Source of the DNA: Acidobacteriota bacterium
GTDB lineage: Bacteria > Acidobacteriota > Terriglobia > Terriglobales > SCQP01
Assembly (NCBI GenBank): GCA_021818645.1
Contig: JAKATS010000051.1
Coordinates: 1-5,020, forward strand
Reading direction: 5' to 3'
DNA length: 5,020 bases
Each line of letters opens with the position of its first letter. The first letter of the stretch is position 1. Position numbers and translations under genes: made by a program. Under the pieces are notes generated by a model that was not told where the DNA came from, searched no databases, and saw only the letters and a list, made by a program, of their open reading frames with translations. Below, in pieces: positions 1 through 5,020 of the stretch.

Positions 1-1
1 A

Positions 2-1750
2 TCTCCGGCCTATGACCGTGTCTATCTCGCTTTTGGCGATGGCCGCGTTGGCCTCGGTCTTCCTGCATCTTACGACGGAGTCAATCTCGATCCCATGGCT
101 CTCGCTGCGCCGTCCGGCTCCTCCACCGTAGCTGATTCCGGCACGCCCGGCAACGTCTGTGCCGGCTTGCGCTACGGCATCGTGATGTATCAGACCCGTT
201 CCGGCTACATCTCCGCCCCTCAGGCGCCCTTTAGCTGGACCGCCGTCGGCGGGCAGCAGGTCACCGTCGGCAATCTGCCCATCGGTCCCGCCCAGGTGGT
301 GGCCCGGATCGTGGCCTTCACTCTGGCCGGTGGTTCCAGCGCCGGACCCTATTTCGCCATCGGCGCCGCGCAGACCCTGAATGGCGTCAGCGAAACTGCC
401 ACCATCGTCAACGATAATGTCACCACCACCGCGACCTTTAACTTTGACGATACGTTTCTCGCCGCCTCTACCGATTACACTGCGAATTTCCGCAAGATCG
501 TTTTGCCCGCGCAGGCCGGCGTTCTTTTCTCGCCCACCACCCAGCGTCTGTTGTGGTGGGGCCAGTCCGGCCAGCCCAGCCAGCTCACCATCAGCCAGGC
601 CGCCGATCCGGAAACTTATTACGGCGATACCGGCCTGGTAATGGTCGGCGAAAATGACGGCCAGCGCCTCACCGCATGCTTTGAATTCAAAGGCCAGATC
701 TTTGCCGCCAAGCAGGATTCCCTCTATGTGGTCATCCCCTCCCCGGGCGATCCCGCAACCTGGGCGGTCAGTCTCTATAACAACCGCATCGGCATTTGCG
801 GCCCCCGCGCCTTCGATCTCTGCGGTGACTTCGTCGCCTGGGCGCATCCTACCGGCTTTTATGTTTTCGACGGCTCCGATCCCATCCAGGTCAGCCTGGA
901 AATTCAGAACCTATGGCAGCGTATCAACTGGACCCAGGCGCATCGTATCTGGATTCATATTGACGTGCAGAATCAGGAAGTTCGCATCGGCGCCCCGCTC
1001 GACGATGCGCTGCTGCCCAATATCGTCTTCAAGGTCAATTATCAGGAGGGCTGGAAAGCGCCCGTCATTTTCAGCCCCTTCACCGGAGATGAGCGCGCTT
1101 ATCCCGGCCGCAAATGGTCGCTTGACGATATACCCGCTACCGGCGCTTATGAAATCGTTCGTCCGCTCGTTCCTTCCGGGGCGATGAATCCAGCAGGATT
1201 CTCCAGTGCCCTGCCCGTTATGGGCGTGCCGGGCGAGCTTTCCCGGCGGCAGATTCTGTTGACATCCGCCAACGCCGATGGCGCCGTCAGCTATCTCGAC
1301 CCCGCTTCCTGTTCCGATAACGGCCGGCCCATCCCGTCCTGGTATCAGACTTCGTATTTGTCTCCCACTCAGGCCCAGCTTGGCGCTTCTGTCGGCATTC
1401 AAAGCCTCGCTGCGGTCACCCTCACCGCTCGCGGCCAGGGCCGGCTCCAGGTCACGGCCTTGCCCAACACTTCTTCTTCTCTGTCCCGCAACTCCGGTTT
1501 AAGTGCCGGCTCGCTGCTCGCCCCTCCCGCCGGACTGGCGGCCGAATCCTCGTTCGGTCATGGTCCGCAGCCGCAAATTTTTCGTCCGCTTGATCTATCC
1601 CCCGCCGCGCAGGCTGACTTCAAAATCGGCTCGCGCCTGAATGCCGAGCGCATCTCACTGCGTTTTGCCAATGCTCCCGATCCCGGCGCTGGCTTCGAGC
1701 TCAGCGCCGCCTGCGCCTGGATGCGCACCGTCTGGCGCTCGCGTCCCTGA
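2..1750 (+). CDS. Phage tail protein, beta-rich/propeller-like (5' end missing)
   Basis: The frame is open from the first bases of the window, so the gene begins upstream; 582 residues are visible. The first in-frame ATG at 95 is probably internal, because the preceding 31 codons read as a coherent strand-rich segment (YDRVYLAFGDG near residues 4-14). Residues about 45-115 look like an Fn3-like beta sandwich (YGIVMYQTRSGYISAP). From about 183 come short repeats typical of phage tail beta-propellers: LLWWGQSGQPSQLTIS, then a DPETYYGDTG stretch, then KQDSLYVV at 237-244, GDPATW, and GICGPRAFDLCGDFVAWAH into GFYVFDG at 264-292. The C-terminus (about 549-579) is a beta domain ending in an aromatic/Arg tail. 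Known pattern: 'source/tool DP..W', 'K..SLYV' and 'G.YVFDG' recur in tail hub, nozzle or stabilisation proteins of short-tailed phages. The exact role (nozzle, hub or adhesin) is inferred. The next gene follows 64 bases downstream. Confidence 0.72.
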   Translation, partial: SPAYDRVYLAFGDGRVGLGLPASYDGVNLDPMALAAPSGSSTVADSGTPGNVCAGLRYGIVMYQTRSGYISAPQAPFSWTAVGGQQVTVGNLPIGPAQVVARIVAFTLAGGSSAGPYFAIGAAQTLNGVSETATIVNDNVTTTATFNFDDTFLAASTDYTANFRKIVLPAQAGVLFSPTTQRLLWWGQSGQPSQLTISQAADPETYYGDTGLVMVGENDGQRLTACFEFKGQIFAAKQDSLYVVIPSPGDPATWAVSLYNNRIGICGPRAFDLCGDFVAWAHPTGFYVFDGSDPIQVSLEIQNLWQRINWTQAHRIWIHIDVQNQEVRIGAPLDDALLPNIVFKVNYQEGWKAPVIFSPFTGDERAYPGRKWSLDDIPATGAYEIVRPLVPSGAMNPAGFSSALPVMGVPGELSRRQILLTSANADGAVSYLDPASCSDNGRPIPSWYQTSYLSPTQAQLGASVGIQSLAAVTLTARGQGRLQVTALPNTSSSLSRNSGLSAGSLLAPPAGLAAESSFGHGPQPQIFRPLDLSPAAQADFKIGSRLNAERISLRFANAPDPGAGFELSAACAWMRTVWRSRP

Positions 1751-1761
1751 GTTTTTGTTCT

Positions 1762-1792
1762 GTTCATGAATCCGGCTTCGCCGTGAACTTTT
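1762..1792 (+). terminator. Possible weak terminator or processing hairpin
   Basis: Just after the first gene, an inner stem CGGC (1773-1776) with GCCG (1780-1783) closes a TTC loop. An outer GTTCA (1762-1766) pairs with TGAAC (1784-1788), leaving a six-base bulge on the left side. Four T residues follow at 1789-1792. The inner stem is short and the T run is weak, so full termination is unlikely. It may attenuate transcription or mark an mRNA processing point between the first two genes. Confidence 0.3.
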
Positions 1793-1814
1793 AACCAACC
1801 GATTCATAATTCTT

Positions 1815-2690
1815 ATGCCGTTACCTCGTCAGCATTTCTTGCAGCTTCGCTCGAAAGATCCCGAAACGTATCGGGGAATTTCGGAGCTGATGGATTATGT
1901 CGAAGCCATCTCCCGCTCCCTGAATCTTGATCCCCGGCCCGCGCCTCAAACCGCGCCCGACTCCAGTCCGGTCCCCTTGCCCGCTTCGTTTCAGGTGACC
2001 GGCGCCGATGGCCATTACCAGATCACCGTCGCCAACCACCCCGCCAATTCGCAGCCTGTGCTGCATGAAATTGCTTCGTCGTCGAACCTTAACTTCGATT
2101 TATCCGGCGGAGTCGCCGTTCTGGGTCCCGACCCGCGTACCAGTTGGACAGTGGCCAATCCGGCATCCACACGCTATTGGCGGCTGCGCTCCTGCTTTCT
2201 CGGCTCCGGCTTCAATGCGCCGCAATGGTTTACCCTGCCCAATGCATCGGGCCCGTCGGCCGTCGCCGCCGGCGTCTTACGCGCAAGTTCCACGGCGGCC
2301 CGCACCCAACATTCGGCTAACTACGTCACCGTCAGCGCCGAATATGTACCCGCAGGTCAGATATTGGCCAATGGTGATACCAGCGACGGCACGCCCACGC
2401 TCAACTGGACGTCCGCTTCGATTACGTTCAACGGAGGATCTACCCCGCAGACATTGCCCAAAACCACCCTCCGCGGCCTCGCCGCCAATACCACCTATGC
2501 CGTCGCGTGGAATACGGCTACGCAGCAGGTTCAATACTCGACCGATGGCGGCCAGCTTCTTTCCGACAGTCTTGTCTATCTGGCTACCGTCACCACTCCC
2601 GCCGCTTCCGGCGGCGCCGCCAGTTTTGCCGGCGGCGGATCCACTGCTCTCGGCGTCGCCGGCAACTCCGGCCGTTATTCCTACACCTGA
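1815..2690 (+). CDS. Phage tail-associated protein, beta-rich with Gly-rich C-terminus
   Basis: A 291-residue protein, not confidently assigned to a named family. Residues 1-40 are polar and probably helical (SKDPETYRGISELMDYVEAI), like a docking helix. Residues 41-56 form a Pro-rich linker. Residues 57-140 look like an Fn3-type domain of alternating strands (SFQVTGADGHYQITVAN, then STRYWRLRS and NAPQWFTLP). Residues about 195-262 form a second strand-rich domain containing ITFNGGS, then LRGLAANTTYAVAW and LVYLATVTTP. The 'GLAANTTY...YLATVTTP' arrangement recalls repeats in phage tail or baseplate-distal proteins (from memory). Residues 262-291 are Gly/Ala/Ser-rich and end in GRYSYT, suiting an assembly or trimer contact. 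There is no Shine-Dalgarno sequence before the ATG, but it is the first start after the spacer and the N-terminus reads naturally. Its position directly after the large tail protein supports a tail attachment or fibre-adaptor role, which is an inference. Confidence 0.68.
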   Translation: MPLPRQHFLQLRSKDPETYRGISELMDYVEAISRSLNLDPRPAPQTAPDSSPVPLPASFQVTGADGHYQITVANHPANSQPVLHEIASSSNLNFDLSGGVAVLGPDPRTSWTVANPASTRYWRLRSCFLGSGFNAPQWFTLPNASGPSAVAAGVLRASSTAARTQHSANYVTVSAEYVPAGQILANGDTSDGTPTLNWTSASITFNGGSTPQTLPKTTLRGLAANTTYAVAWNTATQQVQYSTDGGQLLSDSLVYLATVTTPAASGGAASFAGGGSTALGVAGNSGRYSYT

Positions 2691-2751
2691 GGATCAATGA
2701 TGTTGTTTCAATCTTTTCATTTGATTTGACTCGATCCATGGAAGAAGTTGC
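2691..2751 (+). other. Spacer with GATCA/T-tract element and two tiny frames
   Basis: This AT-rich spacer lies between the tail-associated gene and the GNAT-like gene. It holds GATCAA at 2692-2697 followed by TTTCAATCTTTTCAT at 2706-2720, a combination that recurs with small changes at 4667-4693. It also holds a ten-codon frame (ATG at 2697, stop at 2727-2729) just after GAGGA, and a five-codon frame MEEVA (2738-2755) that overlaps the next gene start as ATGA. I see no strong promoter or terminator. Function of the element is unknown. Confidence 0.35.
2740..2747 (+). promoter_or_regulatory. Shine-Dalgarno site for the GNAT-like gene
   Basis: GGAAGAAG lies just before the ATG at 2752; its GGAAG core leaves seven bases to the start. 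It overlaps the ATG of a five-codon frame (2738-2755) whose stop overlaps the gene start as ATGA. The site supports the 2752 start. The gene's own frame meets a TGA at 2722-2724 with no start codon in between, so no longer version is likely. Confidence 0.5.
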
Positions 2752-3159
2752 ATGACATCTGCCTATACATTTCGACCCCTTCGCCCCAGCGATGAATCCT
2801 TGCTGCGCGCCATTCACGCTCGTCAGCGCCGATCCACCGGGTTCGAATATCCATGGCCGGATCTATTCCGCGATCCCAACTACTACCGGGTGCTGGTCTG
2901 CGAGCGCGAAGGCCGGGTCGAAGGCTGTATCGTGGCCCATGCCACTACGGAAATGTTCCTCATCGCGGACCGGCCCCGCATGCTGCGGGCTCTGACCCGC
3001 CATAAACCGGGATTGGAAGCGTTTATGCGCCGCGCCGGAGCTGACGAAATTCACGCCTTCGTGCCCCGTTCCCTGCTTTCCCGCATGCGCTCCTGGCTCG
3101 CGCGCATGGGTTTTCGTCCCTCGTCTCCCCGCTGCATCATCTTCTACCGCGAACTTTGA
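2752..3159 (+). CDS. GNAT-fold (acetyltransferase-like) protein, degenerate
   Basis: A 135-residue protein with the layout of a GNAT domain, near the short end for the family. FRPLRPSDESLLRAIHA (residues 6-22) matches the usual first strand and helix. YYRVLVCEREGRVEGCIVAHA (44-64) matches the central strand pair. MGFRPSSPRCIIFYREL (119-135) matches the terminal 'GF....' motif and last strand. Classic enzymes bind acetyl-CoA through R/Q-x-x-G-x-G/A before the third helix. Here the equivalent stretch appears to be HKPGLE (84-89), with the first Arg/Gln and last Gly/Ala both replaced, so catalysis is doubtful. GNAT-like proteins occur among virion genes of short-tailed phages, some as structural or internal proteins (established in general; not shown for this one). 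It could be a virion component, a modifier of a host protein, or a remnant enzyme. The fold call is fairly sure; activity is not. Confidence 0.66.
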   Translation: MTSAYTFRPLRPSDESLLRAIHARQRRSTGFEYPWPDLFRDPNYYRVLVCEREGRVEGCIVAHATTEMFLIADRPRMLRALTRHKPGLEAFMRRAGADEIHAFVPRSLLSRMRSWLARMGFRPSSPRCIIFYREL

Positions 3160-3223
3160 TGTTTCCTGTTTCGGCAAATTCGTCCGTCATCGATCAACAT
3201 TCATCAGTTTTATTTCACCCGCA

Positions 3224-3229
3224 AAAGGA
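3224..3229 (+). promoter_or_regulatory. Shine-Dalgarno site AAAGGA
   Basis: AAAGGA sits eight bases before the ATG at 3238, fixing the start of the helical Ala/Gly-rich gene. The bases between are a pyrimidine run ending in CTCC, which could form a three-pair GGA/TCC hairpin with the site itself. Confidence 0.6.
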
Positions 3230-3237
3230 TTCCCTCC

Positions 3238-3804
3238 ATGGCACGTGGCGATAAACAGCTCTTCAATCAGCAGCAAGGTCAGCAATTGGCCTGGAACTCC
3301 GGCCTTCTTCATCAGGCATTGGGCGAGAATACCGCCGCCTATAACTCGTTAATGCCGCAGCTTCAGTCCATTCTTGCCCACCCCGGCTATTCCGATGCCG
3401 ATAAACAGGCCATGCTCGACTCCATGGACTCGGCTCTCGGCGGCGCCTATGGCGATGCCCAGAATCAGCTCGCCGGCCGGGCCGCGCTCACCGGCAACTC
3501 GGCCGGCATCATTCCCGCCGAAGAGGAAATGGGCCGGGCCAAAGCCCGCGCCATGGGTCAGGCTGCCGGTTCGTTGGCTCAATCCTTTGCCAATGCCGCG
3601 CTCGGCCAGAAAGATTATGCCTTGAATGCCTTGTCCGGCCTGTATCGCAATTCCCAGCCTCTGATCGCGACCGGACTCGGGTCCAACACGAACCTGATCG
3701 GCCAGCAGGGTCGCCTGGCTGGGATTCCCGGAGCCGGCACGCAGCTTCTCCAGGGCGGCATCAACGCCGGCCTGGGTTTGCTCTCCGGTCTCGGCCTCGG
3801 CTGA
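3238..3804 (+). CDS. Candidate internal virion / DNA-ejection protein
   Basis: A 188-residue protein, Ala-, Gly- and Gln-rich and mostly predicted helical by eye. Residues 1-18 are polar and Gln-rich (KQLFNQQQGQQLAW). Residues 30-65 read as amphipathic helix plus a DADKQAMLDSMDSAL segment. Residues 69-125 contain GGAYGDAQNQLAGRAALTGNSAG followed by EEEMGRAKARAMGQAAGSLAQSF (split by IIPA); the 'GR.A.TGNSAG' turn between helices is a pattern I have seen in phage proteins near tail genes. Residues 161-188 are Gly/Leu/Ile-rich, ending GLGLLSGLGLG, which could touch or enter a membrane. Small Ala-rich helical proteins encoded next to tail genes in short-tailed phages are often internal proteins injected with the DNA; assigning that role here is inference. 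An alternative is a minor structural or scaffolding-like protein. There are no cysteines and no enzymatic motif. A clear SD supports the start. Confidence 0.6.
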   Translation: MARGDKQLFNQQQGQQLAWNSGLLHQALGENTAAYNSLMPQLQSILAHPGYSDADKQAMLDSMDSALGGAYGDAQNQLAGRAALTGNSAGIIPAEEEMGRAKARAMGQAAGSLAQSFANAALGQKDYALNALSGLYRNSQPLIATGLGSNTNLIGQQGRLAGIPGAGTQLLQGGINAGLGLLSGLGLG

Positions 3805-3853
3805 GTTGTTCACCTCCTGATTGATCAGTTCATCCATTCCTTTACTGAATCCC

Positions 3854-4336
3854 ATGCATTACCAAACCCTCATTGATCTCGTCATGGCCGCGCCCACTCC
3901 GCCCCAGGGCAATCTCGCCGGCCCGGCCGGCCATCTTCTGGCCTCCGCCGCCGCCCGCCTGGGCCGCAAAACCGCCCCAGAACTCTCCGGCCTCCTGCCT
4001 ACGCTTGCCCGTCCCAACAGTGAGCAATGGATGTCGGGTGAAACCCACGCCGGCCGGCTCATCTCCGGCGGACAGCCGCAATTTCATCGGCTTGATCCCA
4101 TCCTCCCTCCCGGTTTTGCCTCCGCGGCCCGCGGCTTGTTGCCTTATTCGGCCTTCCAGGCTGTTCCCGCCGCCCGTGCTCTGGCTCAGCCCGTTCCCGC
4201 GCATCTGCCGCGCCGCGCCGCCTCGGCCCGCATCGGGCTGCTGCGCGAGCAGCTGCCCGCGCGTCCGCTCGCCGCCGCCAATACCATGGTTCCCGATCTC
4301 AGCGCTCAGATCCCCAATCCGGTCATTGCGTATTAA
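3854..4336 (+). CDS. Hypothetical Ala/Pro-rich phage protein
   Basis: A 160-residue protein I do not recognise. Its composition is rich in Ala, Pro, Leu and Arg, and it has no cysteine. Residues 1-12 (MHYQTLIDLVMA) are mildly hydrophobic. Residues 21-50 could be a helix pair (AGHLLASAAARLGRK, then PELSGLLPTLAR). Residues 53-80 are more polar, with QWMSGETHAGRLISGG. The second half repeats short Pro/Ala turns (AVPAARALAQPVPAHLPRRAA) and ends in PNPVIAY. The codon pattern, with C or G in third positions, fits this frame and no other. The start is uncertain: the ATG at 3854 lacks an SD, and an in-frame TTG at 3821 would add 11 residues but also has no SD and sits next to a CTCCT run. I chose the ATG. 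Its place between the candidate ejection protein and a small unknown suggests a minor virion or accessory protein, without direct evidence. Confidence 0.62.
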   Translation: MHYQTLIDLVMAAPTPPQGNLAGPAGHLLASAAARLGRKTAPELSGLLPTLARPNSEQWMSGETHAGRLISGGQPQFHRLDPILPPGFASAARGLLPYSAFQAVPAARALAQPVPAHLPRRAASARIGLLREQLPARPLAAANTMVPDLSAQIPNPVIAY

Positions 4337-4368
4337 CTGGCTATGGTTATGCAACCGCAAAATTTTTC

Positions 4369-4374
4369 AAGGGA
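4369..4374 (+). promoter_or_regulatory. Shine-Dalgarno site AAGGGA deciding the start at 4385
   Basis: AAGGGA lies ten bases before the ATG at 4385, whereas the earlier in-frame ATG at 4343 has no purine-rich site before it. This favours the shorter protein. GGAA (4372-4375) can pair with TTCC (4381-4384) across a five-base loop directly before the start, so the site could be partly masked in the mRNA. Confidence 0.5.
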
Positions 4375-4384
4375 ATCCGCTTCC

Positions 4385-4654
4385 ATGCTGCAGATTCACG
4401 AGCTTTCTCACATCTTTGACCGTAAATCCGGCCGCGGATCTTTCGAGCTGGTCGCCCTGGAGCTCGATGCCGGCGGCCGCTTTCTCAACCTGGGAGCCTG
4501 GGGGCAGTTTCACTACACCCTCGACTCCGATTACCCGGCTCTGCGCCGCCAGGCCGAAGCCGACACTCTGCGCCATTACCAGCGTATCCAGGCGCTGGAG
4601 CAAAAGCTGGGGTTGCACCCTCTGCGGCAGCAAGTTAATGCAGTAAAATTTTGA
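4385..4654 (+). CDS. Small hypothetical protein with helical C-terminus
   Basis: An 89-residue protein from the ATG at 4385; an in-frame ATG at 4343 would add 14 residues (MVMQPQNFSRESAS) but lacks an SD. I do not recognise a family. Residues 1-47 look strand-rich (SFELVALELDAGGRFLNLG, then GQFHYTL). Residues 51-76 form a probable charged helix (PALRRQAEADTLRHYQRIQA, then LEQKLG) able to make a coiled coil. Near the N-terminus the residues HELSH (5-9) match the zinc-protease HExxH pattern, but the surrounding short, strand-like context makes a true metalloprotease unlikely. The gene lies 48 bases after its neighbour, on the same strand and with the same codon style, so it probably belongs to the same transcript. 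A small virion, chaperone or assembly protein is possible, with nothing to decide between them. Confidence 0.6.
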   Translation: MLQIHELSHIFDRKSGRGSFELVALELDAGGRFLNLGAWGQFHYTLDSDYPALRRQAEADTLRHYQRIQALEQKLGLHPLRQQVNAVKF

Positions 4655-4694
4655 GTAGGTTCTCACGATCAAATATTTCAACCTTTTTCTCATC
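4655..4694 (+). other. Spacer with second copy of the GATCA/T-tract element
   Basis: GATCAA at 4667-4672 is followed by TTTCAACCTTTTTCTCAT at 4676-4693, ending next to the ATG of the signal-peptide gene. It resembles 2692-2720 in order and content: GATCAA, a short gap, TTTCAA, a pyrimidine, then a C plus T run ending in CAT. Looser versions are at 3192-3217 and 3823-3846. It might be a shared promoter, processing site or decayed repeat. Confidence 0.35.
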
Positions 4695-5020
4695 ATGAAT
4701 CGGCTTTTCCATTCTGTTATTCTTCTTCTCTTATTATCGTTCTCGCTCGCTTCACAGGTGGGCTTTCGCAAGCCTTTGATGCTGGGGCAGGCCGTTGCCA
4801 GTCAGTTCAATTGGAAATTGGAGGCAACCGTTAATTCCACGCCCGGCGGGAATGGGACGATCACATTCGATGCCTCTTATTGGACGCTTCCCGATTCCGT
4901 GCAAATCACGCCCTGGCGTGCCGGATTGCCCGTGACGATTGAGGATGGTTCGGCGACAGAAACGGTTGATTTGACCACTGTTTCCTGTCGTTCGATGTCG
5001 AATTCGCCGTGTACTGCGGA
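4695..5020 (+). CDS. Secreted or fibre-like protein with signal peptide (3' end missing)
   Basis: A frame opening at the ATG 4695 stays open to the window edge: 108 full codons. The N-terminus is a textbook Sec signal peptide: Arg3, a hydrophobic core VILLLLLSF (8-16), then SLA with a likely cut after Ala19. No lipobox Cys follows. The mature part is strand-rich (FNWKLEATV, GTITFDASYWTLP, VQITPWRAGLPVTIEDG, ETVDLTTVSC) and has two Cys (SC and PC near the edge). The layout, with 'pV.I.dG...Etv.lt.vsC', reminds me of the N-terminal domain of some tail-fibre or beta-helix proteins, but this is only a memory-based resemblance. There is no SD before the ATG. Its GC is about 53-55 percent by hand count over three 60-base blocks, lower than upstream genes, and it prefers TTG, GTT, ACG, TCG and GCG. 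A signal peptide is unusual for a virion protein, so a moron or a flanking host gene is also possible. Confidence 0.66.
   Translation, partial: MNRLFHSVILLLLLSFSLASQVGFRKPLMLGQAVASQFNWKLEATVNSTPGGNGTITFDASYWTLPDSVQITPWRAGLPVTIEDGSATETVDLTTVSCRSMSNSPCTA

Noticed and set aside
95..97. ATG as the true start of the first gene
   Set aside because: The frame is open upstream to the window edge and encodes a coherent strand-rich stretch, so the start lies outside the window.
911..1402. A 163-codon minus-strand open frame
   Set aside because: Antisense to the large tail gene, without an SD or recognisable motifs.
2008..2700. A 230-codon + strand open frame inside the tail-associated gene
   Set aside because: Pro/Arg/Ser-rich shadow of the 1815-2690 frame, with no SD and no protein-like domain pattern.
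3156..3215. Possible terminator from TGATGTT pairing with AACATTCATCA before GTTTTATTT
   Set aside because: The pairing needs a four-base bulge and a loop of about 35 bases with few G-C pairs, so it is too weak to call.
3817..3828. Palindrome CTGATTGATCAG
   Set aside because: The stem is only four or five weak pairs with no T run. It fits no terminator or known operator.
3349..3855. A 168-codon minus-strand open frame
   Set aside because: It mirrors the well-supported gene 3238-3804. The minus-strand AGGAGGTGA at 3810-3818 falls inside this frame and is not followed by a suitably spaced ATG.
3842..4360. A 172-codon minus-strand open frame
   Set aside because: Gly/Arg-rich antisense shadow of the 3854-4336 gene; its codon bias is the reverse of the sense frame.
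3873..4646. A 257-codon + strand open frame spanning two genes and the spacer between them
   Set aside because: The product is dominated by Pro, Ser, Arg and Cys, typical of an out-of-frame reading of GC-rich DNA. Third-position bias supports the frames at 3854-4336 and 4385-4654 instead.
1..5020. CRISPR array, tRNA, insertion sequence or defence system
   Set aside because: No regularly spaced repeats, cloverleaf, transposase motif, terminal inverted repeats or defence-type domains were seen.

Overview
The window looks like part of a virion-structure module of a tailed bacteriophage or prophage. All seven genes are on the + strand, packed with spacers of about 40-80 bases. There are no RNA genes, CRISPR arrays, insertion sequences or minus-strand genes that I can support. 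Coding GC is high, with strong preference for codons ending in C or G in the first six genes. The style of the tail proteins reminds me of phage or prophage genes from Acidobacteria-like soil bacteria. That host guess rests on memory of similar sequences and is weak.

Layout: (1) 2-1750, the 3' part of a large beta-rich tail protein of the kind with Fn3-like strands followed by propeller-like repeats. (2) 1815-2690, a second beta-rich tail-associated protein with a helical N-terminus, Pro-rich linker and Gly-rich C-terminus. (3) 2752-3159, a small GNAT-fold protein with a degenerate acetyl-CoA loop. (4) 3238-3804, an Ala/Gly/Gln-rich helical protein with a hydrophobic Gly/Leu tail, a candidate internal-virion or ejection protein. 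(5) 3854-4336, an Ala/Pro-rich protein of unknown function. (6) 4385-4654, a small unknown protein with a helical C-terminus. (7) 4695 to the window end, the start of a protein with a clear Sec signal peptide and beta-rich sequence, cut by the window edge.

Inferred working: genes 1-2 build the tail or its host-facing end, gene 4 may be ejected with the DNA, and genes 3, 5 and 6 are accessory or minor virion proteins. The order (large tail protein, tail-associated protein, GNAT-like protein, helical internal protein) would suit a short-tailed phage, but no terminase, portal or capsid gene is visible to confirm this. Gene 7 differs from the rest in GC content, codon choice and its signal peptide. 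It is either a separately acquired fibre or moron gene, or the first gene past the phage module.

The spacers share small features that deserve attention: a GATCA-plus-TTCA/T-tract pattern in four of six, a common SD-plus-pyrimidine start region before genes 4 and 6, and a copy of the 16S anti-SD tail just after gene 4. I see no convincing complete new system. The most unusual points are the signal-peptide gene, the degenerate GNAT protein and the recurring spacer elements.
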